Positions 51,301-58,915 of a DNA stretch of 64,000 nt are shown here, one piece after another. Under the pieces are notes generated by a model. It saw nothing but the letters and a program-made list of their open reading frames with translations, made no database searches and had not been told where the DNA came from. How positions within the stretch are numbered: position 1 is the first letter of the stretch; each line of letters starts with the position of its first letter. The DNA lies in NCBI GenBank assembly GCA_051278195.1, contig JBNMQM010000001.1:186001-250000 (forward strand), written 5' to 3'. A program made the translations under genes and the position numbers. The stretch comes from JAHRVQ01 sp051278195. GTDB taxonomy: Bacteria > Pseudomonadota > Gammaproteobacteria > Pseudomonadales > Azotimanducaceae.

Positions 51301-54300
51301 GTGGCGACGGTCCAAGCTTGAATATCGGTGCGGGTACTGTGTTGGCTTTCTCCAACCCTGGTGCTCTGATTTCAGTACGTCGAGGCTCTCAGATTAACGT
51401 GGGTGGTACGGAGACGAACCCAGTTGTGATGACGTCCCAGGACGATATCGACAGTAAGCGTGACATAGCCAATGGCGGCACAGGGTTTCAGCCGTTTAAT
51501 GCCACTCAACAATGGGCTGGTTTGACCATCCATGGTTTCGGTGTCACGAACGCCTGTACCTATTCAGGTGCGGTATCAACTAGCGATCTTGCGGTCTCCG
51601 GCGAATGCCATGTCCCAAGCGATTCGGCCGTTGGTTTTTATGGTGGCATTAATAATGCTGATTCTTCCGGCGCGATCAATTACCTACAGATCAAACACTC
51701 GGGTGCCAATGTGAATGGTGACGATACCGGTGGTTTAGCGCTATTTGCTGCTGGCTCCGGAACGGCGCTTGCCAATATTGAAGTCTATTCAACGAACGGC
51801 GACGGTATGCAGTTAATCGGTGGTGCGGCAAATATTCAAAACTTCGTGGGTCTTTATGCGCGTGCCGCAACCATCGGTATCGATGAGGGCTACCAGGGTG
51901 CCGTGTCGAATGCTCTGCTGATTCAAGGCGAGTTTTCCGGTAACCAATGTGTTGTTGCCGGTGGAATCGTAGACGCGACATCGTTGACGCCTGCGGAGAT
52001 AGATGCCTTGATCACCCAGGGTATCAACAGCCGTCCCTTGCTATCGAACATTACCTGCGTCGTGTCGGCGACGGCATTTGATTCTGGTCGAGGCTTGAAT
52101 TTCTTCGATGGCGCCTTTGGTGCGCTCGTCGATACGATTGTCACGGTACCGGGTATTGATGATGGTGCGACCTTGAATTACTGTATTGGCGTAGAAGACC
52201 GATCACTTCAAGGCGTTCAAGATCTTGATCTATCGATCGCGAGTAGTATCTTTGCCTGCCCTGATAAAACGGATGGCGAAGTTCTACCCAACTCGACGCC
52301 TCTGGATGCTTTTTTGACCGCAGCAGGTAGTCAGTTTACGAATACATTGATAGCGGGGTCTGTCAACCCGCCGCCTGTTGCCGGTACGGGCAATGTCTTG
52401 CTAGAAGGATCACCGCTGATATATGCAGTGCCCCAGGCGAGTTTGCAAATTGACGGATCACCGACCACCGTGACGCCTATGGGCACGTTTATCGGTGCGG
52501 TTCAGCAGGGTACAACTGACTGGACGCTAAACTGGACTTTCGGTTTGCATCCTGGGCTACGTCAAGTACCACTATGGTATGAAGGGCCAATCGTCGTGAC
52601 CCCTGGCATCATCCGAGAGTCGAAAGGGCAGGTCGCTACATTAGATGCATCTGAAACGGTTGCCGCAGCAAGCCCAGTGACCTACCAGTGGACACAAGTT
52701 GGTGGCGACCTAGTGACCTTGTCAGATGCTACTGCGGTTGCACCTACTTTTACCACGCCTGGTGTGGGTACCAACCTCACGACCCCCGGTGGAGTGTTTG
52801 ATTTTGAAGTAACCGTCACTGATGCTAACGGCCTTCAAGCCTCGAGAATGGTGACCGTTGATGTTGGCGCTTCTGTTCCGCAAGAGTTTTACTCCGTTGC
52901 TGAGTCGATTATTCCGTCTCAGTTTAACCGGCCTTTTGACGGTGGTGAGAGAGTCCAACTATCAGCTGACAACACAGGGACCTACCGTGATTTCGCCGGA
53001 CCTCTGGGGCTATCTTGGTCCGACACGCCAACCACTTTCACTATGAACATAAACGGAGGGCTGTTTGGTCCGGTATTTACGACGTCTGAAGATCCCGACG
53101 GCGATACCATATTCGAGACCATCAACAACTCGGAGCGCATCGACACCATAGTGTCGACGTTAGTGGCCGATAACGGCCCCAAAAAGCTCTTTACGGTTAC
53201 CATTTCTGGGGAGGTCATCAAGAGCAAGGCATCTGATAATACCGCGCTGCCAAGTGTGCCATTTTCTAATGTGGCGGAAAGCAACTCTACTCAGGCCATC
53301 GTGGCTGTAACAGATGGTATTGCATTCCCGCCGACATCAGCGGTACGCAATTTGATTACAAACGTAGCGACCGGTGTGCCGACATTGTTGAATCCTACAC
53401 TGCTCCGCATGGATCTGATGACATTCAATGGCGATGGCACCGGTTTTGCCAAAAACAAAAATATCGCGTTCAACTACTCGAATACCGGCGCTACGCTGGT
53501 CGTCAATTTCCTCGACGGAGAGGTTGCTGAATATACTCGGATCTTCAACAACTCTCGCGGAGATGCCGTAGGCGTTCTATACACCAAAACTGACAGCACT
53601 ATGGTGTCCTTTGTTTCGCCAAGCGCAGATACCACCAACCCAACACCTGCGTCGCAAGGTATCTACAGGACTAACCTACGGGTAGAACTCGATAACGGCA
53701 CCTTTGTGGATTCCAAACTTTTCTTTCGCTTGCACCCAGAAGGAACTGGGCAAGTTGAGGTTGAGTCGGTTAACACGACCACGGGTCTGCTTGAAGCCGT
53801 AACCGTCAGCACCGCAGGTATTTGTTGGCAGCTTGACGCTAATAGTGATCTTGAAATTTCTCGGACACAGTCTGCTGATCAAAGGTTTGCCGGCAGCCGC
53901 GTACCGACGACCGCTCATTGTAGTGTCGTGCAATCGCCTGATAATACTCTGATCGATTTCAAGCGAACCGGGATAATGCTTAAGTTCAATCCTTCTTTTG
54001 AGCTGCTCAGTTATGTAGAGGAGCGCAGAAACCAGTGCCTAACGGGAACCATGGGTTGCGATAATACGATTCTTGAGCTAACGAACACGGAGGTTCGAAA
54101 TTTTGATCCTATCGTATTCTTTTCGGGTAACCCGCCGCTTGCTGCTGTTGATTCAACTTCGGTCTCTGGCGGATTTGCGACGACGGTCGATATTCTCTTT
54201 AATGATATTGCCGGCGATTCTCCTATCGATCCGACCAATGTCACCATTGTGGCGGGTCCGGCTAATGGCATAGCGTCGATAGATGTCACGACAGGAGAGA

Positions 54301-54413
54301 TTACTTACACAGGTAATTCTGGTTTTAGCGGTACCGATGAGATCTATTACCGAGTTAAGGATTTAGTTGGTAATGACTCAACAATTGGTACGGTGATCAT
54401 TACGGTCCTTTAA
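48315..54413 (+). CDS. Giant multidomain surface lipoprotein (PKD-like and cadherin-like modules)
   Basis: 2032 residues. Lipobox VTAC at residue about 28, then a Gly run. Modules: carboxypeptidase-regulatory-like fold (about 45-130); PKD-like Ig (about 308-395); an Asp/Gly-rich beta module with TLNTDGTGNL (about 400-690); a DGTG/CWNLDGNND module (about 692-830); a tandem-95 cadherin-like module (VVDLLANDVARD, about 832-925); a central beta-helix-like region (about 930-1420); then the same order again: PKD-like (about 1427-1515), beta module, HPEGTG/CWQLDANSD module (about 1788-1935) and cadherin-like (VDILFNDIAGD, to the end). Probably cell surface, adhesive or polymer-binding. Third gene of the Slam-like/FecR operon. 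Confidence 0.85.
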   Translation: MTMNKTRKVSALWKTATAAACVLIVTACGGGGGGSDPAASPSASPLGVLPPASGNTTTISGAVTKGPVSGAVLELFDIDTFGQPLGAAVATGTTTLDGNFSISVPTDSGTLLVVSSGGSFIDESDQEPDVAQKRRIQLAANESFFSLLPQGQTAVAVTPITTALVLRGRILGGPDGSFLSKFNASKAVLDTQAGFDVLATIPANPVAPESNATEAQKQYALLLGGLANLANNVAIQLGASAPTYDMIVAITFDLVDGQFDGLSFGQANVPGPILLPTDLDFAAEVNRFRNNNFDNFSTTIVPSIEVTTFANNAPTASAGADAATPQNTAVQLDGTASTDPDSGVFYSWVQTSGTTVTLDNDAVAAPSFNAPQRLVGNETLIFELTVIDTIGLTSVDSVEVQVIGAVPATFWVVDDAEAGDGIGVDFDGGGRITLNTDGTGNLLDDVGTKTFTYVVAANVLTLNFSPARLVDDEDEFFDVDGDGVFDDQFLVEDFADFFELTLTADTPNGDVFSFRESGTRTFTPIMADDTKAPEPYNLTDMVTALDPGQATPFSFADGDQRTLLFNSFATFNTLLEDDDLYQDLFTFNANGSGTTLNNGVNFTYTVATDGSLGVTFVNGESAKYINLETRPSGDIMASEFTLTAPLVTGDDAFIGDVSLSIPVNTAAPVPSTLADAAGIYSGTFFDDEIPNANLDLRLNPDGTGSLNFDSVASRFFLYDFDDVVVFRSNFGVCWNLDGNNDIVVNRAQSLNEIPNTFSSETTPAFCSALTEAGTGFQFNLIQLDNDGTTFKHFDRRLDSCSQDVTPPCSGTPTLSLSDFNLRITTRTPLTATPPVAALDTGQTPDAMLVVVDLLANDVARDLAIDPTSVTIVRGPFFGTASVDATNGQLSYTPNPGITQDVLNYIVRDTAGNPSQVQTIEIVISPCAEINGSRGFFDRFSGDCDYAGIVGAGNAATANVTFGPLPMGGVHKFNDSLFIGQDFNTDADLAGAGITQGGDGPSLNIGAGTVLAFSNPGALISVRRGSQINVGGTETNPVVMTSQDDIDSKRDIANGGTGFQPFNATQQWAGLTIHGFGVTNACTYSGAVSTSDLAVSGECHVPSDSAVGFYGGINNADSSGAINYLQIKHSGANVNGDDTGGLALFAAGSGTALANIEVYSTNGDGMQLIGGAANIQNFVGLYARAATIGIDEGYQGAVSNALLIQGEFSGNQCVVAGGIVDATSLTPAEIDALITQGINSRPLLSNITCVVSATAFDSGRGLNFFDGAFGALVDTIVTVPGIDDGATLNYCIGVEDRSLQGVQDLDLSIASSIFACPDKTDGEVLPNSTPLDAFLTAAGSQFTNTLIAGSVNPPPVAGTGNVLLEGSPLIYAVPQASLQIDGSPTTVTPMGTFIGAVQQGTTDWTLNWTFGLHPGLRQVPLWYEGPIVVTPGIIRESKGQVATLDASETVAAASPVTYQWTQVGGDLVTLSDATAVAPTFTTPGVGTNLTTPGGVFDFEVTVTDANGLQASRMVTVDVGASVPQEFYSVAESIIPSQFNRPFDGGERVQLSADNTGTYRDFAGPLGLSWSDTPTTFTMNINGGLFGPVFTTSEDPDGDTIFETINNSERIDTIVSTLVADNGPKKLFTVTISGEVIKSKASDNTALPSVPFSNVAESNSTQAIVAVTDGIAFPPTSAVRNLITNVATGVPTLLNPTLLRMDLMTFNGDGTGFAKNKNIAFNYSNTGATLVVNFLDGEVAEYTRIFNNSRGDAVGVLYTKTDSTMVSFVSPSADTTNPTPASQGIYRTNLRVELDNGTFVDSKLFFRLHPEGTGQVEVESVNTTTGLLEAVTVSTAGICWQLDANSDLEISRTQSADQRFAGSRVPTTAHCSVVQSPDNTLIDFKRTGIMLKFNPSFELLSYVEERRNQCLTGTMGCDNTILELTNTEVRNFDPIVFFSGNPPLAAVDSTSVSGGFATTVDILFNDIAGDSPIDPTNVTIVAGPANGIASIDVTTGEITYTGNSGFSGTDEIYYRVKDLVGNDSTIGTVIITVL

Positions 54414-54443
54414 TCCGTTCTCTAATAAGGGAATACGATTGAT

Positions 54444-54471
54444 AAAACGCGGCGCCTGCCGCGTTTTTTTT
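54444..54471 (+). terminator. Rho-independent terminator of the surface operon
   Basis: AAAACGCGGC-GCCT-GCCGCGTTTT forms a 10-bp stem with four extra T after it. It begins 30 bases after the giant lipoprotein stop. Confidence 0.92.
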
Positions 54472-54540
54472 GTCCGCCATATCCTGTTTAATAGAAGCCA
54501 GATTTTTGCTTGAAACTAATACCCCAAAAGAGGATTCATC

Positions 54541-55305
54541 ATGCCGGTAGAAATGCGTAAAGAAGGCCACGTGGCCTATATTGTTTTGAATCGACCAGAA
54601 GCGCGTAACGCGATTAACGGCGAAATGGCCCAAACCATGGAGGCGTGTCTGGATGAGTTCGAGAAAGACGACGAACTCTGGGTAGGCATCTTGAGCGCGG
54701 AGGGACCCTCTTTTTGTGCCGGTGCGGATCTTAAGGAAATCAACGCCGGTAATGGTGCAGCGTTATCTACCAAGAAGGGTGGCTTTGGTGGCATCGTCAA
54801 TCGCGAACGTACCAAACCACTCATTGCTGCTATCACCGGCAGCGCTCTCGCAGGCGGGTGTGAAATTTCTCTCTGCTGCGATCTTATTGTTGCGGCGAAT
54901 GAGACGGTGTTCGGTTTGCCTGAAGTGAAGCGTTCTCTTGTGGCAGCTGCAGGCGGCCTGTTCCGTCTGCCTCGCGCCATTGGCATGGCCACTGCGATGG
55001 AAATGATTATGACGGGTGACCCCATACAGGCCCAGCGGGCTTATCAACTTGGGATGATTAATATGGTGACAGAGGCCGACAACGTGATGGCTGAAGCCGG
55101 CAAGTTGGCCGATCGTATTTCTGCCAATGCGCCGCTTGCAGTGCAGGCAAGTCGGCGTGTCTCCTCTCGTGCCTTTATGGATGATGACGAAACGCTGTGG
55201 AAAAACAGCGGTAAAGAATTTGGCTTTGTTGCGAGAACGGAAGATTTCAAAGAAGGTCCGCTGGCTTTTATTGAAAAGCGCGCGCCCATTTGGAAAGGAA
55301 AGTAA
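54541..55305 (+). CDS. Enoyl-CoA hydratase/isomerase (crotonase) family protein
   Basis: 254 residues. YIVLNRPEARNAING, FCAGADLKEINAGN and TGSALAGGCEISLCCDLIVA are the crotonase hallmarks. The Glu of GGCEI and the Glu of GLPEVKRSLVAAAGG match the two hydratase catalytic positions, so enoyl-CoA hydratase activity is likely. It differs from the crotonase at 23292, which has the dienoyl isomerase acids. Convergent with the ceramidase-like gene. Confidence 0.9.
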   Translation: MPVEMRKEGHVAYIVLNRPEARNAINGEMAQTMEACLDEFEKDDELWVGILSAEGPSFCAGADLKEINAGNGAALSTKKGGFGGIVNRERTKPLIAAITGSALAGGCEISLCCDLIVAANETVFGLPEVKRSLVAAAGGLFRLPRAIGMATAMEMIMTGDPIQAQRAYQLGMINMVTEADNVMAEAGKLADRISANAPLAVQASRRVSSRAFMDDDETLWKNSGKEFGFVARTEDFKEGPLAFIEKRAPIWKGK

Positions 55306-55334
55306 GCAAAACACTCGGATGCTATTCTTGAATA

Positions 55335-56672
55335 CTATTCCTGAATGGTATCCGGTTTTTGTTGCTCCGCGCGCTCCATTAATGGCTTTAGTGCAGATAA
55401 CAATCGACCCGCGCTCTCCTTGCCTAGAGAGACGGATTCTTCGTAGTTGCCATTTCTGTCGGTCTGCCACTCGTCTTCTGGAATAAGATAACCGAGTGAG
55501 TCATCGGTCTGGCCGATGAGCACCTGATACGTCAAGGGCATCATCTTTTTGATTGCCAAGCCAAGTCTGGTAACGGCTTCGCCCGGGATTGTTGTGATGC
55601 TAACGGAGCCCCCTAGTCGCAAGTGACTGAGGCTGCTTGTCGACCTGCGGTTCCAGATTGGCCCTGCAATGTTTCCCTCTACAATCCCAAACAAATTGGC
55701 GATGGCAAGAACCGTGTTATCGACCGGTACCTCGAGTGTGGCGTGCTCGATCGAGAGCGTCGGTTTGATGGGTTCTAATTGGTCCATCAGCATTGCGGCT
55801 CGCTTTGCCAGATCTTCTCCGTAAAGCTCTGCATCTGACCAATAATTGTCGCTGCGGTCGCGCTTCGGATTGGCGTCGCCGATCGCGCCGTTGAAGTAGA
55901 TGACGGGTGCTCGTAGTGTCCGTGAAAGTTTTGCTCGTAAGGAGTGGACAAAGTCACTCGAAATGTCGCGATTGGCCATCGGCGCGATGACCGGGTGAGC
56001 GGCGAAAAAAACAACCGCTCCCAATACTGTCGTATTGTTCACATCTCGTATCAGCATTAGGCCGAGGTTGTCATCCGTAAAGCCCCAGTCACGACGATTG
56101 TGCGCAACTCCTTTACCCTCGGCGAATGCCAGGGTCGAACTTACCCGGCCGCGGTACGCCGAAGCAACGGCCCCTGCGACCTCGCGTACGATTCTATTGC
56201 GATAATCAGTTGGGGAGCCCCCCCACAGACCCAGTAGATCAGGAGCAGCATGGGTATGTGTGGCACTGACCAAAATATTGCTGATCGGGACGCCAGATTT
56301 AATAGCAGCGGCTTGTTTAATTTGTTGTGCGAGTGGACCGGGAACGCCGAGGCTATCTATAACGACCAAACAGACTGCTGTGCCGGCTTCTATGCATATC
56401 ACTCGGGCAGTGAGTGGGTCATGAATGCCGGTCGCGGGTCCGCGATCCTTCCAAGAGCCGTAGCCGCCCATAAAGTACAGGCCAGATTGGAGCTCAACGG
56501 ACGTGGGTGTGATGTTGCCAATCGCAGTGCCGACCTTAAAGTCTTGGGCAAAACTCTTTGCAACGTTCTGGGTAAGACCCTGGGTAAGACCTTGGGTAAG
56601 GCTCTGCCCAAAACAATGTGCTGCTGAAAACAGCAGTACAGAAAAAAGTGAATAGCCCAGTAACGTTCGCAC
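55335..56672 (-). CDS. Neutral ceramidase N-terminal-like hydrolase, secreted
   Basis: 445 residues. A signal peptide (LLGYSLFSVLLFSAAHCFG) is followed by a short LTQG repeat, then GTAIGNITPTSVELQSGLYF, VSATHTHAAPDLLG and FFAAHPVIAPMANRDISSD, the zinc-site motifs of neutral/alkaline ceramidase N-terminal domains (THTHxxP; HP). The C-terminal ceramidase domain is absent, as in many bacterial relatives, so the substrate may not be ceramide. It acts in the periplasm or outside. The end reads toward the crotonase. Confidence 0.85.
   Translation of the reverse strand: MRTLLGYSLFSVLLFSAAHCFGQSLTQGLTQGLTQNVAKSFAQDFKVGTAIGNITPTSVELQSGLYFMGGYGSWKDRGPATGIHDPLTARVICIEAGTAVCLVVIDSLGVPGPLAQQIKQAAAIKSGVPISNILVSATHTHAAPDLLGLWGGSPTDYRNRIVREVAGAVASAYRGRVSSTLAFAEGKGVAHNRRDWGFTDDNLGLMLIRDVNNTTVLGAVVFFAAHPVIAPMANRDISSDFVHSLRAKLSRTLRAPVIYFNGAIGDANPKRDRSDNYWSDAELYGEDLAKRAAMLMDQLEPIKPTLSIEHATLEVPVDNTVLAIANLFGIVEGNIAGPIWNRRSTSSLSHLRLGGSVSITTIPGEAVTRLGLAIKKMMPLTYQVLIGQTDDSLGYLIPEDEWQTDRNGNYEESVSLGKESAGRLLSALKPLMERAEQQKPDTIQE
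56568..56603 (-). repeat. 12-bp tandem repeats in the signal-proximal part of the ceramidase-like gene
   Basis: The plus strand has CTGGGTAAGACC twice exactly and a third copy with three changes. It codes for the LTQGLTQGLTQ tract at residues about 25-36. The period of 12 keeps the frame. Confidence 0.9.
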
Positions 56673-56731
56673 CGGGCTATTTTAGCAGGATCATGTCTTG
56701 CGGTATAAGCGCCGCATAAAGTTTAGCGACA

Positions 56732-57682
56732 TTAAGCGGTGAGTTGATTCAAGCGTGAGGTCGCGCTTTGGTATTCCGTTGCTAGTCGATCGATAAACTC
56801 GGACGCGGGCAGAACATCATCGATCGCCCCAATACCCTGGCCACAACCCCAAATATCTTTCCAGGCCTTCGATTCAGAATCGCCACCTGAGCCAAAGTTC
56901 ATTTGTGAAGGGTCGCTCTCGGGCAGGTTTTTCGGATCAAGACCAGCTGCTTCGATGGAAGGTGCAAGGTAGTTTCCATGTACGCCGGTAAACAAGTTGG
57001 TGTAAACGATGTCATTCGCGGCGTATTGAACCAGCGCATCCTTGTACCGTGGGTCAGCGTTAGCTTCTGCCGTCGCGATAAATGCGGAACCGATGTAGGC
57101 GAGATCAGCGCCCATCGCTTGGGCGCCTAGAACGGCGTGCCCATTGGCAATTGAACCAGACAGGATAAGCGGTCCGTCGAACCAGCTGCGAATCTCCTGA
57201 ATCAAAGCAAACGGCGACAGTGCCCCGGCGTGCCCGCCCGCCCCCGCGGCAACGGCGATAAGGCCGGTTGCGCCTTTTTCGATCGCCTTCTTAGCGAAGC
57301 GGTTATTGATCACGTCATGCAAAACGATGCCGCCATAGGCTGTGATCCGTGAATTCACGTCCTCATTCGCACCTAGTGACGTGATGACTATAGGGACCTG
57401 GTATTGCTCGCAGAGTGCTAGATCTTCCTCTAGGCGGTTATTGGACTTATGTACGATTAGATTGACGGCATAAGGTGCTGCCGCGTCATCGTCCTTCAGG
57501 GCATCAATAATTTGCTGTAGCCAGGATTCAAATATGTCTATCGAGCGGGCATTGAGAGAGGGAAATGAGCCCACGATACCCGCCTTGCATTGCGCGATCA
57601 CAAGATCCGGGTTAGAAATGATGAATAGCGGTGAGCCAATGACGGGCATGCGCAGACGCTCGAGAATTGCAGGTAGGGCCAT
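56732..57682 (-). CDS. Nitronate monooxygenase family protein
   Basis: 316 residues from the ATG at 57682. MALPAILERLRMPVIGSPLF opens the TIM barrel, GHAGALSPFALIQEIR is the FMN phosphate and catalytic His region (GGHxG), and MGADLAYIGSAFIATAEANA is the second phosphate-binding block. Family members oxidise nitroalkanes such as propionate-3-nitronate to the carbonyl, though some are enoyl reductase-like. The start has AGGA 8 bases upstream; the longer frame to 57742 lies in the operator region and is not used. It is divergent from padR. Confidence 0.9.
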   Translation of the reverse strand: MALPAILERLRMPVIGSPLFIISNPDLVIAQCKAGIVGSFPSLNARSIDIFESWLQQIIDALKDDDAAAPYAVNLIVHKSNNRLEEDLALCEQYQVPIVITSLGANEDVNSRITAYGGIVLHDVINNRFAKKAIEKGATGLIAVAAGAGGHAGALSPFALIQEIRSWFDGPLILSGSIANGHAVLGAQAMGADLAYIGSAFIATAEANADPRYKDALVQYAANDIVYTNLFTGVHGNYLAPSIEAAGLDPKNLPESDPSQMNFGSGGDSESKAWKDIWGCGQGIGAIDDVLPASEFIDRLATEYQSATSRLNQLTA

Positions 57683-57705
57683 GAGGTTTCCTAGTAGAGA
57701 ACATG

Positions 57706-57725
57706 ATATGCACATTTTTGCATAT
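57706..57725. promoter_or_regulatory. PadR-type operator 1
   Basis: ATATGC-ACATTTTT-GCATAT is an inverted repeat with an 8-base spacer, the layout of PadR binding sites (ATGC/ATGT-N8-GCAT/ACAT). It lies 24 bases before the nitronate monooxygenase start on the minus strand. Confidence 0.7.
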
Positions 57726-57748
57726 ATAAATTCGAATGCCAAAATATT

Positions 57749-57766
57749 TATGCAATTAATTGCATA
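57749..57766. promoter_or_regulatory. PadR-type operator 2, perfect 18-bp palindrome
   Basis: TATGCAATTAATTGCATA is fully palindromic and has the same TATGC-N8-GCATA form as operator 1. The centres of the two sites are 42 bp apart, close to four helical turns. It lies 29 bases before the padR start. Confidence 0.75.
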
Positions 57767-57795
57767 TCGCTGCCGGTATTAGATAGTATCCACTC

Positions 57796-58341
57796 ATGGC
57801 GCTCTCCCAAGCAATTATGACTGCACTACTCGACCAGGATTTGTCCGGATATGATCTGGCTAAGCAATTTGATGTTTCCCTGGGCTTTTTTTGGAGCGCG
57901 TCGCACCAGCAGATATATCAGCAGTTAAAAGTCTTGGCAGATGCCGGGCATATAGAAGTGACCGAAGTCTCCCAATCTGGAAAGCCTGATAAGCGTGTTT
58001 ACGGCTTAACCGGAATTGGCCGAGCAGCACTGATGAATTGGGTGCAGGGCGAAACCCGACGCAAACCGGCTCGCGACGATCTTTTTGTGAAACTTTATAA
58101 CCTCAAAGAAGCTTCCCCAGGTTTGCTCGTCGACCAGATCGATGTGCGTCGAACCGAGCATGTTGGAAGGCTCGCATTGTATGAGCGCATTCGTGTGCGG
58201 GGTTATGACAAGCCCGATGGTCTCTCTGTAGACCGGCAGGGTAAGTACTTAGCATTGCTTGCGGGGATCTACCAGGAACAGGCTGCTATTCAGTGGTGTG
58301 ATGAGGCGCTTCTGATACTGCGATCCATCGCTGAGGAGTGA
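57796..58341 (+). CDS. PadR family transcriptional regulator
   Basis: 181 residues. The N-terminal winged helix (ALSQAIMTALLDQDLSGYDL, FFWSASHQQIYQQLKVLADA, VYGLTGIGRAALMNWV) is the PadR form, and the C-terminal part (PARDDLFVKLYNL, a long helical segment) is the Vir-type dimerisation domain. It probably represses itself and the divergent nitronate monooxygenase gene in response to a phenolic or related ligand; this is inferred from the shared intergenic operators. Confidence 0.92.
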   Translation: MALSQAIMTALLDQDLSGYDLAKQFDVSLGFFWSASHQQIYQQLKVLADAGHIEVTEVSQSGKPDKRVYGLTGIGRAALMNWVQGETRRKPARDDLFVKLYNLKEASPGLLVDQIDVRRTEHVGRLALYERIRVRGYDKPDGLSVDRQGKYLALLAGIYQEQAAIQWCDEALLILRSIAEE

Positions 58342-58380
58342 CGTATTAACTGCAGACATTTCTACTATTCCGGTGAGGTT

Positions 58381-58911
58381 ATGAACGTCATCAAAACTCT
58401 ACTATTAACCACTCTCATTGCCGGCTGTGCCAGTGTGCCTACCCAAGCACCGATTCGAACAGCGGAACAGGTAGATTTGAATCGATTTTCTGGCGACTGG
58501 TTTGTGATCGCGTCCATTCCTACTTTCTTGGAAAAGAACGCTTTCAACGCGGTTGAAACCTATGCGCCTCCCGTGGATGGAAAAATTAAAACGACTTTTC
58601 GTTACAATGAAGGTGGCTTTAACGGCAAAGAAAAAGTTTACCACCCTACTGGTTTCGTTAGGAATGATGGCTCGAATGCGGTCTGGGGTATGCAATTTCT
58701 CTGGCCAATCAGGGCGGAGTATCGAATCGTTTACGTTGATGAAGCTTATGACGTAACAATCATTGGCCGTAGCAAGCGAGATTATGTGTGGGTTATGGCT
58801 AGAACTTCATCTATTTCCGATGTGCAATATCAGTCCTTGCTTAACATCGTGCGCGCCGAGGGTTACGATCTTTCCGCATTACGCAAGGTTCCCCATCGCA
58901 ACCCCGAGTAG
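58381..58911 (+). CDS. blc: Outer membrane lipoprotein Blc (lipocalin)
   Basis: 176 residues. The lipobox is AGC (LIAGCASVP), followed by VDLNRFSGDWFVIASIPTF, the G-x-W motif of lipocalins, and YRIVYVDEAYDVTIIGRSKR with VWVMARTSSI, the bacterial Blc strands. It would store or transport lipids at the outer membrane. It follows padR on the same strand after about 40 bases and precedes hemH by 4 bases. Confidence 0.93.
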   Translation: MNVIKTLLLTTLIAGCASVPTQAPIRTAEQVDLNRFSGDWFVIASIPTFLEKNAFNAVETYAPPVDGKIKTTFRYNEGGFNGKEKVYHPTGFVRNDGSNAVWGMQFLWPIRAEYRIVYVDEAYDVTIIGRSKRDYVWVMARTSSISDVQYQSLLNIVRAEGYDLSALRKVPHRNPE

Positions 58912-58915
58912 CTTT

